A DNA stretch of 53,090 bases from DASQEH01 sp038239485. GTDB lineage: Bacteria > Actinomycetota > Actinomycetes > Propionibacteriales > Nocardioidaceae. Positions 42,702 to 51,788 of this stretch are shown piece by piece. The notes under the pieces were generated by a model. It made no database searches, was not told the DNA's origin, and saw only the letters and a program-made list of their open reading frames with translations. The first letter of the stretch is position 1. Each line of letters begins with the position of its first letter. A program made the translations under genes and the position numbers. Where the stretch lies: positions 1-53,090 of the forward strand of contig JBBSET010000023.1 in assembly GCA_038239485.1 (NCBI GenBank), read 5' to 3'.

Positions 42702-44898
42702 TGCCCAGCGGATCGCAGGTACGAGCCTAGATCTCGACGCGATGCTCGAGCTGCTGGCCCGGACCATCGTCCGGGCGCTCGGCTTCGACGTGGCGGTCGT
42801 CAACCTCGTCGAGTCCACCGCCCGGGTCGCCGTCGTCGCCGTCGCGGGACCCGATGCGGTGCGCGAGAAGCTGCTCGGTACGCACGTCGACGTATTCACC
42901 TGGGAACGCCTGTTCGAGGCCGGGCAGCCCTGGGGTCGGCTGGTCTTCGTCGATCATCGGGTGTTCGACGCCAGCCAGGCGGTCGGGATGGTGTCCTGGA
43001 CACCGGACACGGCTGTGTCGGACGACCCCGATGGATGGCACCCTGAGGACTCGCTCTTCGCGCCGCTGCGCAGCAGCGACGGTGCGCTCCTCGGAGTGCT
43101 GTCGGTCGACCTTCCCCGCGGGGGGCGGCGACCAGACGAGGATACCCGGAACTCGCTCGAAGCCTTCGGGGTATCGGCGGCGCTGGCGATCGAGCACGCC
43201 ACCCTTCGCGTGCGCGCCGAACGGTCGGAGGAGCTGTTCCGCGAGGTGTTCAGCGCCAGCCCCCTCGGCATGGCGTTGGTCGACGACCAGGGAGCGATCG
43301 TTGTCGGCAACGGGGCGCTGTGCCGGTTCCTGCAACGAGAGCCGACGGACCTCACCGGACACCAGCTCGGCGACTTCAAACATCCTGAGGACAGCCGACG
43401 GCAGACGGATCAGACGAAACCACCCCTGTTTCCCGCCGGGCGAGATGCCGAGCGGTTCGTCACCGCCGACGGCTCGGTGGTGTACGGGGAGGTCACTCAA
43501 AGCCTTCTGCGCGGCGGCGCGCGCGTCGTCATCCAGATCCGCGACGTGACCGAGCAGCGCGAGGCGGTCAGCAGGCTGCAGCACCTTGCCACCCATGACG
43601 CCGCCACCGGTGTCGGCAACCGCTCGCTCCTCCTGCAGCGGCTGCGGGCGGCCATCGACTGCTCGAAGCAGACCCGCGCAACGATCGCTCTACTCTTCAT
43701 CGACCTCGACGGCTTCAAGCGGCTCAATGACGACTTCTCCCACTCCGTGGGTGACCAGGTCCTCCTCACCGTCGCGCAGCGGCTGATCGCGGCCGTCCGC
43801 CCCGAGGACTGTGTGGTGCGCTGGGGGGGCGACGAGTTCATCGTGATGGTCGCTCCCCTACGCGGAGCTCAGGTCGCGGTGGACCTGGCCGGCCGGATCG
43901 GCGAGGCGCTGTCGGCACCGGTCCAGGTCGGCGCGGATCGAGCCGCGGTGACGGCCAGCATCGGAGTGGCCTACCGAGGACCCGACGACCTGCTCGACGT
44001 CGACGACCTGCTGCGTAACGCCGACACCGCGATGTATCGCGCCAAGCGTGAACCCAGGAGCTCGTTCTCCGTCTTCGACGTCGGCATCGCAGAGGGGTCG
44101 GGGAAGCAGGCCCGACATCTCGAGGACCTGGTGCGCAGCGCCATCGAGCGGGACCGGATCGTCGTCCACTACCAGCCCGTCGTCGGGATCGAGAGCGGTG
44201 CGGTCCGCGGCGTCGAGGCGCTGATGAGGCTGCGCGATGACGATGGAGAGCTGCTGTACCCGGCGTCGTTCCTCGCGACGGCCGAGGAGAGCGGCGACTT
44301 CGAGGCTATGGCCGTTCACGCACTGCGGCAGGCATGTCGCGACGTGGCCGAGTGCTCGTCGTTGGGGTTCCCGCTGCAGCTCTCGGTGAACGTGGGCTTG
44401 TCCCAGCTCGAGATCAGCGATGACTTTGTGAAGGACGTACGCGAGGCGCTCGACGACGCCGGACTTCCACCGAGCCGGCTCACCCTTGAGCTGTGCGAGC
44501 GCTCGCTCAGCGGGCTCACCAGCCGCACGCGTCGGACCCTCCTCAACCTCGTCGACATCGGTGTCGGCCTCGGTATCGACGATTTCGGCTCGGCGTCGGG
44601 TTCCTCCGTGCACCTGCGGACGCTGCCTCTGCGGGAGATCAAGATCGCTCGGCGCTTCGTGCAGCAGTCACCGTTCGACAGGGTCTCGACGGCCGTCATC
44701 GGGGCTTATGCGAGCCTGGCCCACGACTTGGGGGTGGCCTGCGTCGCGACCGGCGTGGAGACACAGGAGCAGCATGACTTCCTGCGGTCGACCAGCATCG
44801 ACCTCGCCCAGGGTTTCCTGTACGAACAGCCGGTAAGAGTGACCGCCCTGCTCGACTATCTCCGGGACAGCATGGCCGTCTCTCGACCGGGGTCCTAG
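42688..44898 (+). CDS. GAF-PAS-GGDEF-EAL cyclic-di-GMP protein
   Basis: 736-residue soluble protein. GAF domain (about 8-175), PAS domain (about 180-300), GGDEF domain with intact GGDEF at 380-384 and the RxxD inhibitory site RPED at 371-374, so c-di-GMP synthesis is likely. The EAL domain has E510-A-L, the Asn of LSVNVG, LELCE, DDFG, KIA and VETQEQ. Loop 6, usually DDFGTGYSS, is DDFGSASGS, which may weaken phosphodiesterase activity. ATG at 42688 overlaps the preceding gene. No membrane segment. Confidence 0.88.
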   Translation: MGNDDAQRIAGTSLDLDAMLELLARTIVRALGFDVAVVNLVESTARVAVVAVAGPDAVREKLLGTHVDVFTWERLFEAGQPWGRLVFVDHRVFDASQAVGMVSWTPDTAVSDDPDGWHPEDSLFAPLRSSDGALLGVLSVDLPRGGRRPDEDTRNSLEAFGVSAALAIEHATLRVRAERSEELFREVFSASPLGMALVDDQGAIVVGNGALCRFLQREPTDLTGHQLGDFKHPEDSRRQTDQTKPPLFPAGRDAERFVTADGSVVYGEVTQSLLRGGARVVIQIRDVTEQREAVSRLQHLATHDAATGVGNRSLLLQRLRAAIDCSKQTRATIALLFIDLDGFKRLNDDFSHSVGDQVLLTVAQRLIAAVRPEDCVVRWGGDEFIVMVAPLRGAQVAVDLAGRIGEALSAPVQVGADRAAVTASIGVAYRGPDDLLDVDDLLRNADTAMYRAKREPRSSFSVFDVGIAEGSGKQARHLEDLVRSAIERDRIVVHYQPVVGIESGAVRGVEALMRLRDDDGELLYPASFLATAEESGDFEAMAVHALRQACRDVAECSSLGFPLQLSVNVGLSQLEISDDFVKDVREALDDAGLPPSRLTLELCERSLSGLTSRTRRTLLNLVDIGVGLGIDDFGSASGSSVHLRTLPLREIKIARRFVQQSPFDRVSTAVIGAYASLAHDLGVACVATGVETQEQHDFLRSTSIDLAQGFLYEQPVRVTALLDYLRDSMAVSRPGS

Positions 44899-44905
44899 TC
44901 GGGCC

Positions 44906-44924
44906 GACCGCAGCGGTGGCGGTC
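44906..44924 (+). terminator. Weak hairpin between the convergent c-di-GMP and sodN genes
   Basis: GACCGC and GCGGTC with a 7-base loop follow the GGDEF-EAL stop by 7 bases. A CACGT repeat follows. No T-run, so termination is only possible. Confidence 0.3.
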
Positions 44925-44996
44925 CCTCTCGCACGTCACGTCACGTCACGACCCGGGCAGGTGGCGCGTGGCCACCGTCCGGGTCGGCTCGGTGGG

Positions 44997-45398
44997 TCAG
45001 GCCTTCTTGGTCTCGGCGAAGATGGCGGCGATCTCGTCGATCTTGGCGAGCAGCTCGTCGGCCTTTGCGGCGTCCATGCTGTCCTTGGTGCCCGATGCGC
45101 CGGCAAGCTTCGTCGCTTCGTTGAACAGCGTGTGCAGCTGAGGGTACTTCTCGAAGTGCGGAGGCTTGAAGTAGTCCGTCCACAGCACCCAGAGGTGATG
45201 TTTGACGAGCTCGGAGCGCTGCTCCTTGATCAAGATCGCGCGGGTACGGAAGTCCGGGTCGTCGTTGCCGGCAACCTTGGCGATGATGGCCTTGACCGAT
45301 TCGGCCTCGATCCTGGCCTGAGCCGGGTCGTAGACCCCGCAGGGGAGGTCGCAGTGCGCCGATACGTCGATTGTCCGGGCGATGAAGCGGGGAACCAT
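44997..45398 (-). CDS. sodN: Nickel superoxide dismutase
   Basis: 133-residue precursor. After a 14-residue leader comes the mature N terminus HCDLPCGVY, the nickel hook that binds metal with its amino group, H1, C2 and C6. The remaining helices match SodN (QARIEAESVKAI, HHLWVLWTDYFKPPH). Mature size 119 residues, close to the known 117. ATG follows AAAGGA. The leader must be cut by the SodX peptidase encoded divergently. Confidence 0.95.
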   Translation of the reverse strand: MVPRFIARTIDVSAHCDLPCGVYDPAQARIEAESVKAIIAKVAGNDDPDFRTRAILIKEQRSELVKHHLWVLWTDYFKPPHFEKYPQLHTLFNEATKLAGASGTKDSMDAAKADELLAKIDEIAAIFAETKKA

Positions 45399-45499
45399 GG
45401 GTGGTCCTTTCAGTCGGACACGCGAGGGTGTTGTCGCGGGTTGAGGTAGTTGCGAGGTTACTGTGCCCCCGATCGAGGCGTTGAAGCGAGGTGGTGGCG

Positions 45500-45811
45500 A
45501 TGGTCGCAGCGACGTTCGGTCTTGCCGTCGTCCGCGGCCGCTCCATGGAGCCGACGTTGTACGACGGGGACCGGCTGCTGATCCGCTATGGTGCCCCACC
45601 CCGGGTCGGCGACCTCTGCGTGGTGCGGCTTCCCGGCCGACCGCTGGCGGTGAAGCGGGTGACCGCGAGGGTCGACGGCGGGTGGTGGGTGGAGCGGGAC
45701 AACCCGTCGGAGGGGGTGGACTCGTGGCTCGTCGGTGCGGTGGCGGCTTCCGACGTTGTCGCGCGCGTTCTGTTCCGGATCTGGCCGATGGCGCGGCGGC
45801 GACGTCACTAG
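45500..45811 (+). CDS. sodX: SodX, peptidase for nickel superoxide dismutase
   Basis: 103-residue S26-type peptidase without a membrane anchor. The catalytic pair is S15 in GRSMEPTL and K52 in LAVKRV. In this family it removes the SodN leader to expose the nickel-binding His. ATG 45500 with GAGG 8 bases upstream is chosen; GTG at 45491 or 45494 is possible. Divergent from sodN with a 101-base shared promoter region, in which I could not identify a clear nickel-regulator box. Confidence 0.9.
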   Translation: MVAATFGLAVVRGRSMEPTLYDGDRLLIRYGAPPRVGDLCVVRLPGRPLAVKRVTARVDGGWWVERDNPSEGVDSWLVGAVAASDVVARVLFRIWPMARRRRH

Positions 45812-45845
45812 GCCGACGTCGGGCCGACGTCATTAGGGTGGGGAC

Positions 45846-46814
45846 ATGTTCGCCGCCTATGCCGAGTCCATCGACGTCGACGACCCCCTAGCCGGGCTGA
45901 GGCTGGGAGAGCGTCCCGATCCGACCGCTCCCGAGGGCTGGGTCGTGGTCGACGTCAAGGCGGCGGCCCTGAACCATCACGACGTCTGGTCGCTCCGCGG
46001 AGTGGGGCTGCAGGCAGATCGGCTGCCGATGATCCTCGGCTGCGATGCGGCCGGCACCGACGCCGACGGCAACGACGTGGTCGTCCATGCGGTCATCGGA
46101 TCCCCGGACTGGTCCGGCGACGAGACCCTCGACCCGCAGCGCTCGCTGCTGTCGGAGAAGAACCAGGGGGCCATGGCCGAGCGGGTGGCGGTGCCCCGGC
46201 GCAATGTCGTACCCAAGCCGGCCTCGTTGTCGTTCGAGGAGGCGGCCTGCCTACCGACGTCCTGGCTCACCGCCTACCGGATGCTGTTCACCCAGGGTCG
46301 GCTCAAGCCGGGCGACAGTGTTCTCGTCCAAGGTGCCGGTGGTGGCGTCGCGACCGCACTGATCATGCTCGGCCGCGCCGCCGGGCTGCGCGTCTTCGCG
46401 ACCAGCCGGGACGAGACCAAACGGGCCAGGGCGGTCGAGATCGGAGCACTGGAATGTTACGAGCCGGGTGCTCGGTTGCCTGCACGAGTCGACGCCGTGA
46501 TGGAGACCGTCGGCGCAGCGACCTGGAGTCACTCCCTGAAGTCGCTGCGGCCCGGGGGCACGGTCGTCATCTCCGGCACGACCAGCGGGCCGCAGCCCGA
46601 CAACGCCGAGCTGACCCGGGTGTTCTTCCTCCAGCTGCGTATCCAGGGTTCGACGATGGGCACCCGGGACGAGCTGCGGCAGCTGGTCGACCTGCTGGAC
46701 ATCTCCGGGACGCGTCCGCTCGTCGACCGGGCCATACCGCTGGACCGGGCCCGTGACGGTTTCGCGGCCATGGTCGACGGCGACGTCTTCGGCAAGGTCG
46801 TCTTCACGACCTGA
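45846..46814 (+). CDS. Medium-chain dehydrogenase / quinone oxidoreductase-like
   Basis: 322-residue MDR-family oxidoreductase. N-terminal GroES-like fold (WVVVDVKAAALNHHDVWSLRG), nucleotide-binding domain with VLVQGAGGGVATALIML, and no structural or catalytic zinc Cys set, so it belongs to the zinc-free quinone reductase/enoyl reductase type. TSRDETKR after the second strand suggests NADPH. Substrate unknown. A 70-base gap separates it from the convergent gene. Confidence 0.85.
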   Translation: MFAAYAESIDVDDPLAGLRLGERPDPTAPEGWVVVDVKAAALNHHDVWSLRGVGLQADRLPMILGCDAAGTDADGNDVVVHAVIGSPDWSGDETLDPQRSLLSEKNQGAMAERVAVPRRNVVPKPASLSFEEAACLPTSWLTAYRMLFTQGRLKPGDSVLVQGAGGGVATALIMLGRAAGLRVFATSRDETKRARAVEIGALECYEPGARLPARVDAVMETVGAATWSHSLKSLRPGGTVVISGTTSGPQPDNAELTRVFFLQLRIQGSTMGTRDELRQLVDLLDISGTRPLVDRAIPLDRARDGFAAMVDGDVFGKVVFTT

Positions 46815-46884
46815 CCGGGCCGAAGACGTTGGCCCCCCCGCGTGGGAGAAGTTGGCTCCGCGGCTGATCGTAGGGCCCGGCTGG

Positions 46885-47058
46885 TCAGTCGGGGTCGTCG
46901 AGGCGCGCCAGCCAGGTGGCCAGCCGCTCGACCGGGACCTCGAACTCCGGGTTGAGGTCTACGAACTCCCGTAGCCTCTCGGCCAGCCAGTCGAGGCTCA
47001 CCTCGTCGTCGCCTCGTCTGGTCTGCAGCTCCTCGATGCCGCGGTCGGTGAAGTACAC
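46885..47058 (-). CDS. DUF6104 family small protein
   Basis: 57-residue acidic helical protein, beginning (GTG) YFTDRGIEELQTRRGDDE and ending TWLARLDDPD, which fits DUF6104, often found right after kgd/sucA in actinobacteria. The GTG at 47058 lies 9 bases after the kgd stop with no clear ribosome site, suggesting coupled translation. Function unknown. Confidence 0.75.
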   Translation of the reverse strand: MYFTDRGIEELQTRRGDDEVSLDWLAERLREFVDLNPEFEVPVERLATWLARLDDPD

Positions 47059-47067
47059 GGCGAGCGA

Positions 47068-50000
47068 TCAGGCGAAGGCCGCGTCGAGCAGCGCCTGTAG
47101 CTGTTCCTGGTGCACCTTGAGCTGCCCGACCGAGGGTGCCGCGGACTCCGGCCTGGAGACCCGCTCGAACGGGATGTCGCCGAGCTCGGGGGCAAGGTTC
47201 AGCTTCATGTGCGGCCAGGCACCCATGTTGGACGGCTCGTCCTGGACCCAGCGGATCCCCTTCAGGTTCGGGTATTTGGCCATCTCGGCCTTGACCTCGT
47301 CGACTGGGCGCGGGTAGAGCTGCTCGAGCCGCGCGATCGCTATCCGCTGGCCGGGCTCGCCGAGCCGGCTCCGCCTCTCGATAATGTCCCAGCCGATGCG
47401 GCCGGTGCACAGCAGCAGCTGCTCGACCTTGCCCGTGTCGGCGACGTCGTCGCCGATGACGGGCCGGAAGGTCCCCGACGTGAAGTCGTCGGGCTGCGAC
47501 GTGGCGTCCTTGCGTCGCAGCATCGACTTCGGAGTGAAGACCACCATCGGCCGGTGCGTGCTGCCGAGCGAGTGCTGGCGTAGTAGGTGGAAGTAGCTTG
47601 CTGGGTTGGACGGCTGGGCCACCGTGAACGACTCACCTGCGGCGAGCGTCATGAAACGCTCGATGCGGGCCGACGAGTGGTCCGGGCCCTGGCCTTCGTA
47701 GCCGTGCGGCAGCAGCAGCACGACGCCAGAGTGCTGCTGCCACTTGGCCTGACCGGACGAGATGAACTCGTCGATCACCGTCTGGGCCCCATTGACGAAG
47801 TCGCCGAACTGGGCCTCCCAGAGCACGAGCGCCTCCGGCCTCGCGACCGAGTAGCCGTACTCGAAACCCATCGCGGCGTACTCCGACAGCAAGGAGTCAT
47901 AGACGTAGAACTGCGCCTGGTCCTCCGACAGGTTCTGCAGCGGGGTCCACTCGGCGGCGTTCTTGCGGTCGATCACCGTGGCGAACCGAGAGACGAACGT
48001 GCCGCGCCTGGAGTCCTGGCCGGAGAGACGTACCGGGCGGCCCTGCATCAGTAGCGACCCGAAGGCGATGATCTCGCCTGTTCCCCAGTCGATCGGGCCG
48101 TCCGTGATCGCCGCCGCCCGGCGCTGCAGCTGGGGGAGCACCTTGGGGTGGACGGTGAAGCCCTCGGGGGCGTTGACGTGCGATTCGGCGATCCGCTTCA
48201 GAACCTCGGGCGAGACGGCGGTCTCGTCGCCGTCGCTGGCCCCGTGCTTAGTAGGATAAGCCGGCACCGTGATGTACTCGTCGGTCGTGTTCTTCACCTC
48301 GCGGACCTCCGCGAAGACCCGCTCGAGCTGCTGCTGGTAGTCCTTGAGGGCCCGCTCGGCCTCCTCCACGGTGATGTCACCGCGCCCGATCAGGGCCTCG
48401 GTGTAGAGCCTGCGCACCGATCGTTTGTGCTCGATCAGGTCGTACATCAGCGGCTGGGTGTAGGAGGGGTCGTCGCCCTCGTTGTGGCCCCGGCGCCGGT
48501 AGCACACCAGGTCGATGACGACGTCCTCCTTGAATGCCTGGCGGTACTCGAATGCAAGCTGCGCCACCCGCATGCAGGCCTCGGGATCGTCGCCGTTGAC
48601 GTGGAAGATCGGCGCCTGGACCATTCGGGCCACGTCGGTGCAGTACAGCGACGAGCGCGACGCCGACGGGGAGGTCGTGAACCCGACCTGGTTGTTGACC
48701 ACGACGTGGATCGTGCCGCCGGTGCGATAGCCGCGAAGCTGAGACAGGTTGAGGGTCTCGGCCACGACCCCCTGACCCGCGAAGGCCGCGTCGCCGTGCA
48801 CGAGAAGGGGGAGCACCGGGTAGGCCGCCCCCTTGTTGAGCAGGTCCTGCTTGGCGCGCGCGATTCCCTCGAGGACGGGGTCCACCGCTTCCAGATGCGA
48901 CGGGTTCGCGGCGACGGACACCTTGATCTTCTCGCCCGAGCCGGCGACGAACTCGCCCTCCGCGCCGAGGTGGTACTTCACGTCACCTGAGCCCTGCACC
49001 GTCCGCGGGTCGATGTTGCCCTCGAACTCGCGGAAGATCTGGGCGTACCGCTTGCCCACGATGTTGGCCAGGACGTTGAGGCGGCCGCGGTGCGCCATGC
49101 CGATCGCGACCTCGTCGAGCTCGGCCTTGGCAGCGGCCTCGCAGATCTCGTCGAGCAGCGGGATCGTCGTCTCGCCGCCTTCGAGGCTGAACCGCTTCTG
49201 CCCGACGAACTTGGTCTGCAGGAAGGTCTCGAACGCCTCTGCCTGGTTGAGCTTGTGCAGGATGCGTAGCTGCTCCTCGCGAGGCGGCTTGGTGTGCCCG
49301 CGCTCGACCCGCTCCTGGATCCAGCGCCGCTGCTCGGGGTCCTGGATGTGCATGTACTCGATGCCGGTCGTGCGGCAGTACGAGTCGCGCAGGATGCCGA
49401 GGATCTTGCGCAGCTTCATGAACCGCTGGCCGCCGAAGTTGCCCGTCGCGAACTCGCGGTCGAGGTCCCACAGGGTCAGGCCGTGGGTGCCGACCTCGAG
49501 GTCGGGATGGCTGCGCTGACGGTACTCCAGCGGGTCGGTGTCGGCCATCATGTGACCGCGCACCCGGTAGGCGTGGATCATCTCCAGGATGCGGGCCTGC
49601 TTGCTGACCTCGTCGTCGTGGTTGGCGGAGATGTCGCTGGCCCAGCGGATCGGCTCGTAGGGGATGCGCAGCGCTCGGAAGATCTCGTCGTAGAACCCGT
49701 CCTCGCCGAGCAACAGCCCGTGCAGTCGGCGTAGGAACTCCCCCGAGGTGGCACCCTGGATGACTCGGTGGTCGTAGGTCGAGGTCAACGTCATGACCTT
49801 GCTGATCGCATTGCGGGCCAGCGTCTCCTCCGAGGCGCCCTGCCACTCCGGCGAGTAGTCCATCGCCCCGACCCCGATGATGCAGCCCTGCCCGCTCATG
49901 AGCCGGGGCACCGAGTGGTTGGTACCGATGGTGCCGGGGTTCGTCAGGCTGACGGTCGTGCCCCTGAAGTCCTTGACTGTCAGCTTGTTGTCGCGGGCCC

Positions 50001-50985
50001 GTCGGACCACGTCCTCGTACGCGCCCCAGAAGGCAGCGAAACCCATCGTCTCCGCAGCCTTGATCGAGGGGACGAGCAGCTGGCGGGTGCCGTCCGACTT
50101 CGGTACGTCGATAGCCAGGCCGAGGTTGACGTGCGCCGGCTTCACCAGGTTCGGACGCCCGTCGACGACCTCGAAACCGGTGTTCATGTCGGGCATCGCC
50201 TTGAGAGCCTTGGCGAGGGCGAAGCCGATGACGTGGGTGAACGACACTTTGCCGCCGCGAGCCCTGGCCAGGTGGTTGTTGATGACGATCCGGTTGTCAA
50301 TGAGCAGCTTCACCGGAACGGTCCGCACGCTGGTCGCCGTCGGGACGGTGAGGCTCTCGTCCATGTTGGCGACCGTGCGCGCCGACGACCCGCGCAGGAT
50401 CACGTGCTGAGACTCTTCCGCCCTGTCACCGGCCGGCGCCTCGTCGGGCTCGTCCTTCGGGACCGGTCGACCGGTGGCGTTCTTGGCGGCGACCAGCTTC
50501 GGGGTGTCGTGGCTGCTGGGCGTGGTCGCGCTCGCAGCCGACGTCGCCGGGGACCCGGTAGCCGCGGCCGGGTTGGGGCTGGGGATGGTCACCGTCGGAA
50601 CCGGTGCCGGACTGAGGCCAGGTTTGGGCGCGGGCTTGCCGAGCGGTGGGCTGGCCGAGGCGGGAGTCTGGGCTTCGGGCTTGGCAGCAGGTTGCGCTCC
50701 GGCCGGTCGCGAGCTCATTGTTCCGTTGACGTCGGTGCCCTTGACGTCGGTGCCTTGGACGCCCGGGCCCTTGCTCTCCGACGCTTTTTCGACCTGGCCG
50801 TTTCCCGCGGGCTCCGGACGCGCCGGCGTATCCGTCGCGGACCCGTCGCCGCGCTCCTTGAACAGTTCCCGCCACGCTTCGTCGACGGACTGCGGGTCGT
50901 CGAGGTACTGGTCGTACATCTCATCGACGAGCCACTCGTTGGCTCCGAAATCGGATGTCGCACTTTCGTGCGGGGTATGGGACAC
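47068..50985 (-). CDS. kgd: Multifunctional 2-oxoglutarate decarboxylase/dehydrogenase Kgd
   Basis: 1305-residue enzyme joining an E2-like acyltransferase and a ThDP-dependent E1 in one chain. N-terminal FGANEWLVDEMYDQYL, a Pro/Ala-rich linker (about 45-165), acyltransferase domain (about 195-430, with STYDHRVIQGA), E1 core with IGMAHRGRLNVLAN and HVVVNNQVGFT, and the transketolase-like C-terminal half. It runs 2-oxoglutarate to succinyl-CoA (with E3) or succinic semialdehyde. GTG 50985 (SHTPHES) is chosen as start. Typical length for actinobacteria. Confidence 0.95.
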   Translation of the reverse strand: MSHTPHESATSDFGANEWLVDEMYDQYLDDPQSVDEAWRELFKERGDGSATDTPARPEPAGNGQVEKASESKGPGVQGTDVKGTDVNGTMSSRPAGAQPAAKPEAQTPASASPPLGKPAPKPGLSPAPVPTVTIPSPNPAAATGSPATSAASATTPSSHDTPKLVAAKNATGRPVPKDEPDEAPAGDRAEESQHVILRGSSARTVANMDESLTVPTATSVRTVPVKLLIDNRIVINNHLARARGGKVSFTHVIGFALAKALKAMPDMNTGFEVVDGRPNLVKPAHVNLGLAIDVPKSDGTRQLLVPSIKAAETMGFAAFWGAYEDVVRRARDNKLTVKDFRGTTVSLTNPGTIGTNHSVPRLMSGQGCIIGVGAMDYSPEWQGASEETLARNAISKVMTLTSTYDHRVIQGATSGEFLRRLHGLLLGEDGFYDEIFRALRIPYEPIRWASDISANHDDEVSKQARILEMIHAYRVRGHMMADTDPLEYRQRSHPDLEVGTHGLTLWDLDREFATGNFGGQRFMKLRKILGILRDSYCRTTGIEYMHIQDPEQRRWIQERVERGHTKPPREEQLRILHKLNQAEAFETFLQTKFVGQKRFSLEGGETTIPLLDEICEAAAKAELDEVAIGMAHRGRLNVLANIVGKRYAQIFREFEGNIDPRTVQGSGDVKYHLGAEGEFVAGSGEKIKVSVAANPSHLEAVDPVLEGIARAKQDLLNKGAAYPVLPLLVHGDAAFAGQGVVAETLNLSQLRGYRTGGTIHVVVNNQVGFTTSPSASRSSLYCTDVARMVQAPIFHVNGDDPEACMRVAQLAFEYRQAFKEDVVIDLVCYRRRGHNEGDDPSYTQPLMYDLIEHKRSVRRLYTEALIGRGDITVEEAERALKDYQQQLERVFAEVREVKNTTDEYITVPAYPTKHGASDGDETAVSPEVLKRIAESHVNAPEGFTVHPKVLPQLQRRAAAITDGPIDWGTGEIIAFGSLLMQGRPVRLSGQDSRRGTFVSRFATVIDRKNAAEWTPLQNLSEDQAQFYVYDSLLSEYAAMGFEYGYSVARPEALVLWEAQFGDFVNGAQTVIDEFISSGQAKWQQHSGVVLLLPHGYEGQGPDHSSARIERFMTLAAGESFTVAQPSNPASYFHLLRQHSLGSTHRPMVVFTPKSMLRRKDATSQPDDFTSGTFRPVIGDDVADTGKVEQLLLCTGRIGWDIIERRSRLGEPGQRIAIARLEQLYPRPVDEVKAEMAKYPNLKGIRWVQDEPSNMGAWPHMKLNLAPELGDIPFERVSRPESAAPSVGQLKVHQEQLQALLDAAFA

Positions 50986-51158
50986 GGCCTTCGTTTCGCC
51001 TCTTCCGCCTGCGGTTCTCGTGGTGTGGGACCAGTCAAGGCTAACCCTCGCGCAAGCTCGACGGCAGTCAGCCACTCAATCGCATGGCAGGAGACAGAGT
51101 GGTCCCTTGACGGCGTGGTCACTTGAGTCGCCTGACCTGCTGCACAATGCTGCAGGGG

Positions 51159-51788
51159 ATGCCATTGCGACGGACGACCTCGCGTCTGGCCGCCACAGCC
51201 TTCGTCTGCTGGCTGTGCGCTTCCTGTACGTCGCACGGCGACACCACCTCCCCCCCGGACACGTCCAGCGCGGCGCCCCGCACGACGGCGACGGCGACGG
51301 CGCCGCAGGTCACTTTGACCCGCGCCAGCTCCCCTCTGCGCGTGACCATCGGCCAGCTCGGCGACGGTGTGCACCGCTCGGAGCGCCACCGCCTTCGTGT
51401 CGCCGTCGGCGCGCCGGTGGCGGCCTGGTTCGACGGGGCGTTCCTCAAGCCGGACTATCCCGCCTCGGCCTTCCCGGACGCGTTCAGCTCGTGGACGAGG
51501 GGCGCGGCCGCCCAAGGTGCCCACGACAAGGACCTTACGACCAACGCGGCCCTGGGCCCTGACCTGGTGGCCCTCGTCGCCGACAAGCAGTTGGCGACGC
51601 TGTACATCTTCGCCCACGGCGGCATCACGGGTGGCGCCACGGCCAAGGTGCGACTGGTCCTGACCGGCGAGCAGCAGGACGGCTCGCTCGTGCACTTTGC
51701 CGTCTCGGGCGATGTCTACCTCACCCGCGACAAGCAGCGCTGGAGAATCTTCGGCTACGACCTGCAGCGGTCCAAGGAGGCGTCGTGA
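51159..51788 (+). CDS. Putative secreted lipoprotein
   Basis: 209-residue protein with an N-terminal basic stretch, hydrophobic core and WLCASC near residue 22, a possible lipobox with Cys as anchor. A Thr/Ser/Pro linker follows, then a beta-rich domain (VRLVLTGEQQDGSLVHFAVSG, RWRIFGYDLQR). ATG 51159 follows GCAGGGG; starts at 51147 or 51123 are possible. Its stop overlaps the LCP gene start, implying joint function in the cell envelope. No family recognised. Confidence 0.65.
   Translation: MPLRRTTSRLAATAFVCWLCASCTSHGDTTSPPDTSSAAPRTTATATAPQVTLTRASSPLRVTIGQLGDGVHRSERHRLRVAVGAPVAAWFDGAFLKPDYPASAFPDAFSSWTRGAAAQGAHDKDLTTNAALGPDLVALVADKQLATLYIFAHGGITGGATAKVRLVLTGEQQDGSLVHFAVSGDVYLTRDKQRWRIFGYDLQRSKEAS

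Noticed and set aside
44928..44951. CACGT short tandem repeat
   Set aside because: Only three or four copies in a short intergenic gap; no link to any known element.
51123..51158. Earlier starts for the putative lipoprotein
   Set aside because: They place Cys and polar residues before the signal peptide; ATG 51159 gives the basic start and hydrophobic core expected.
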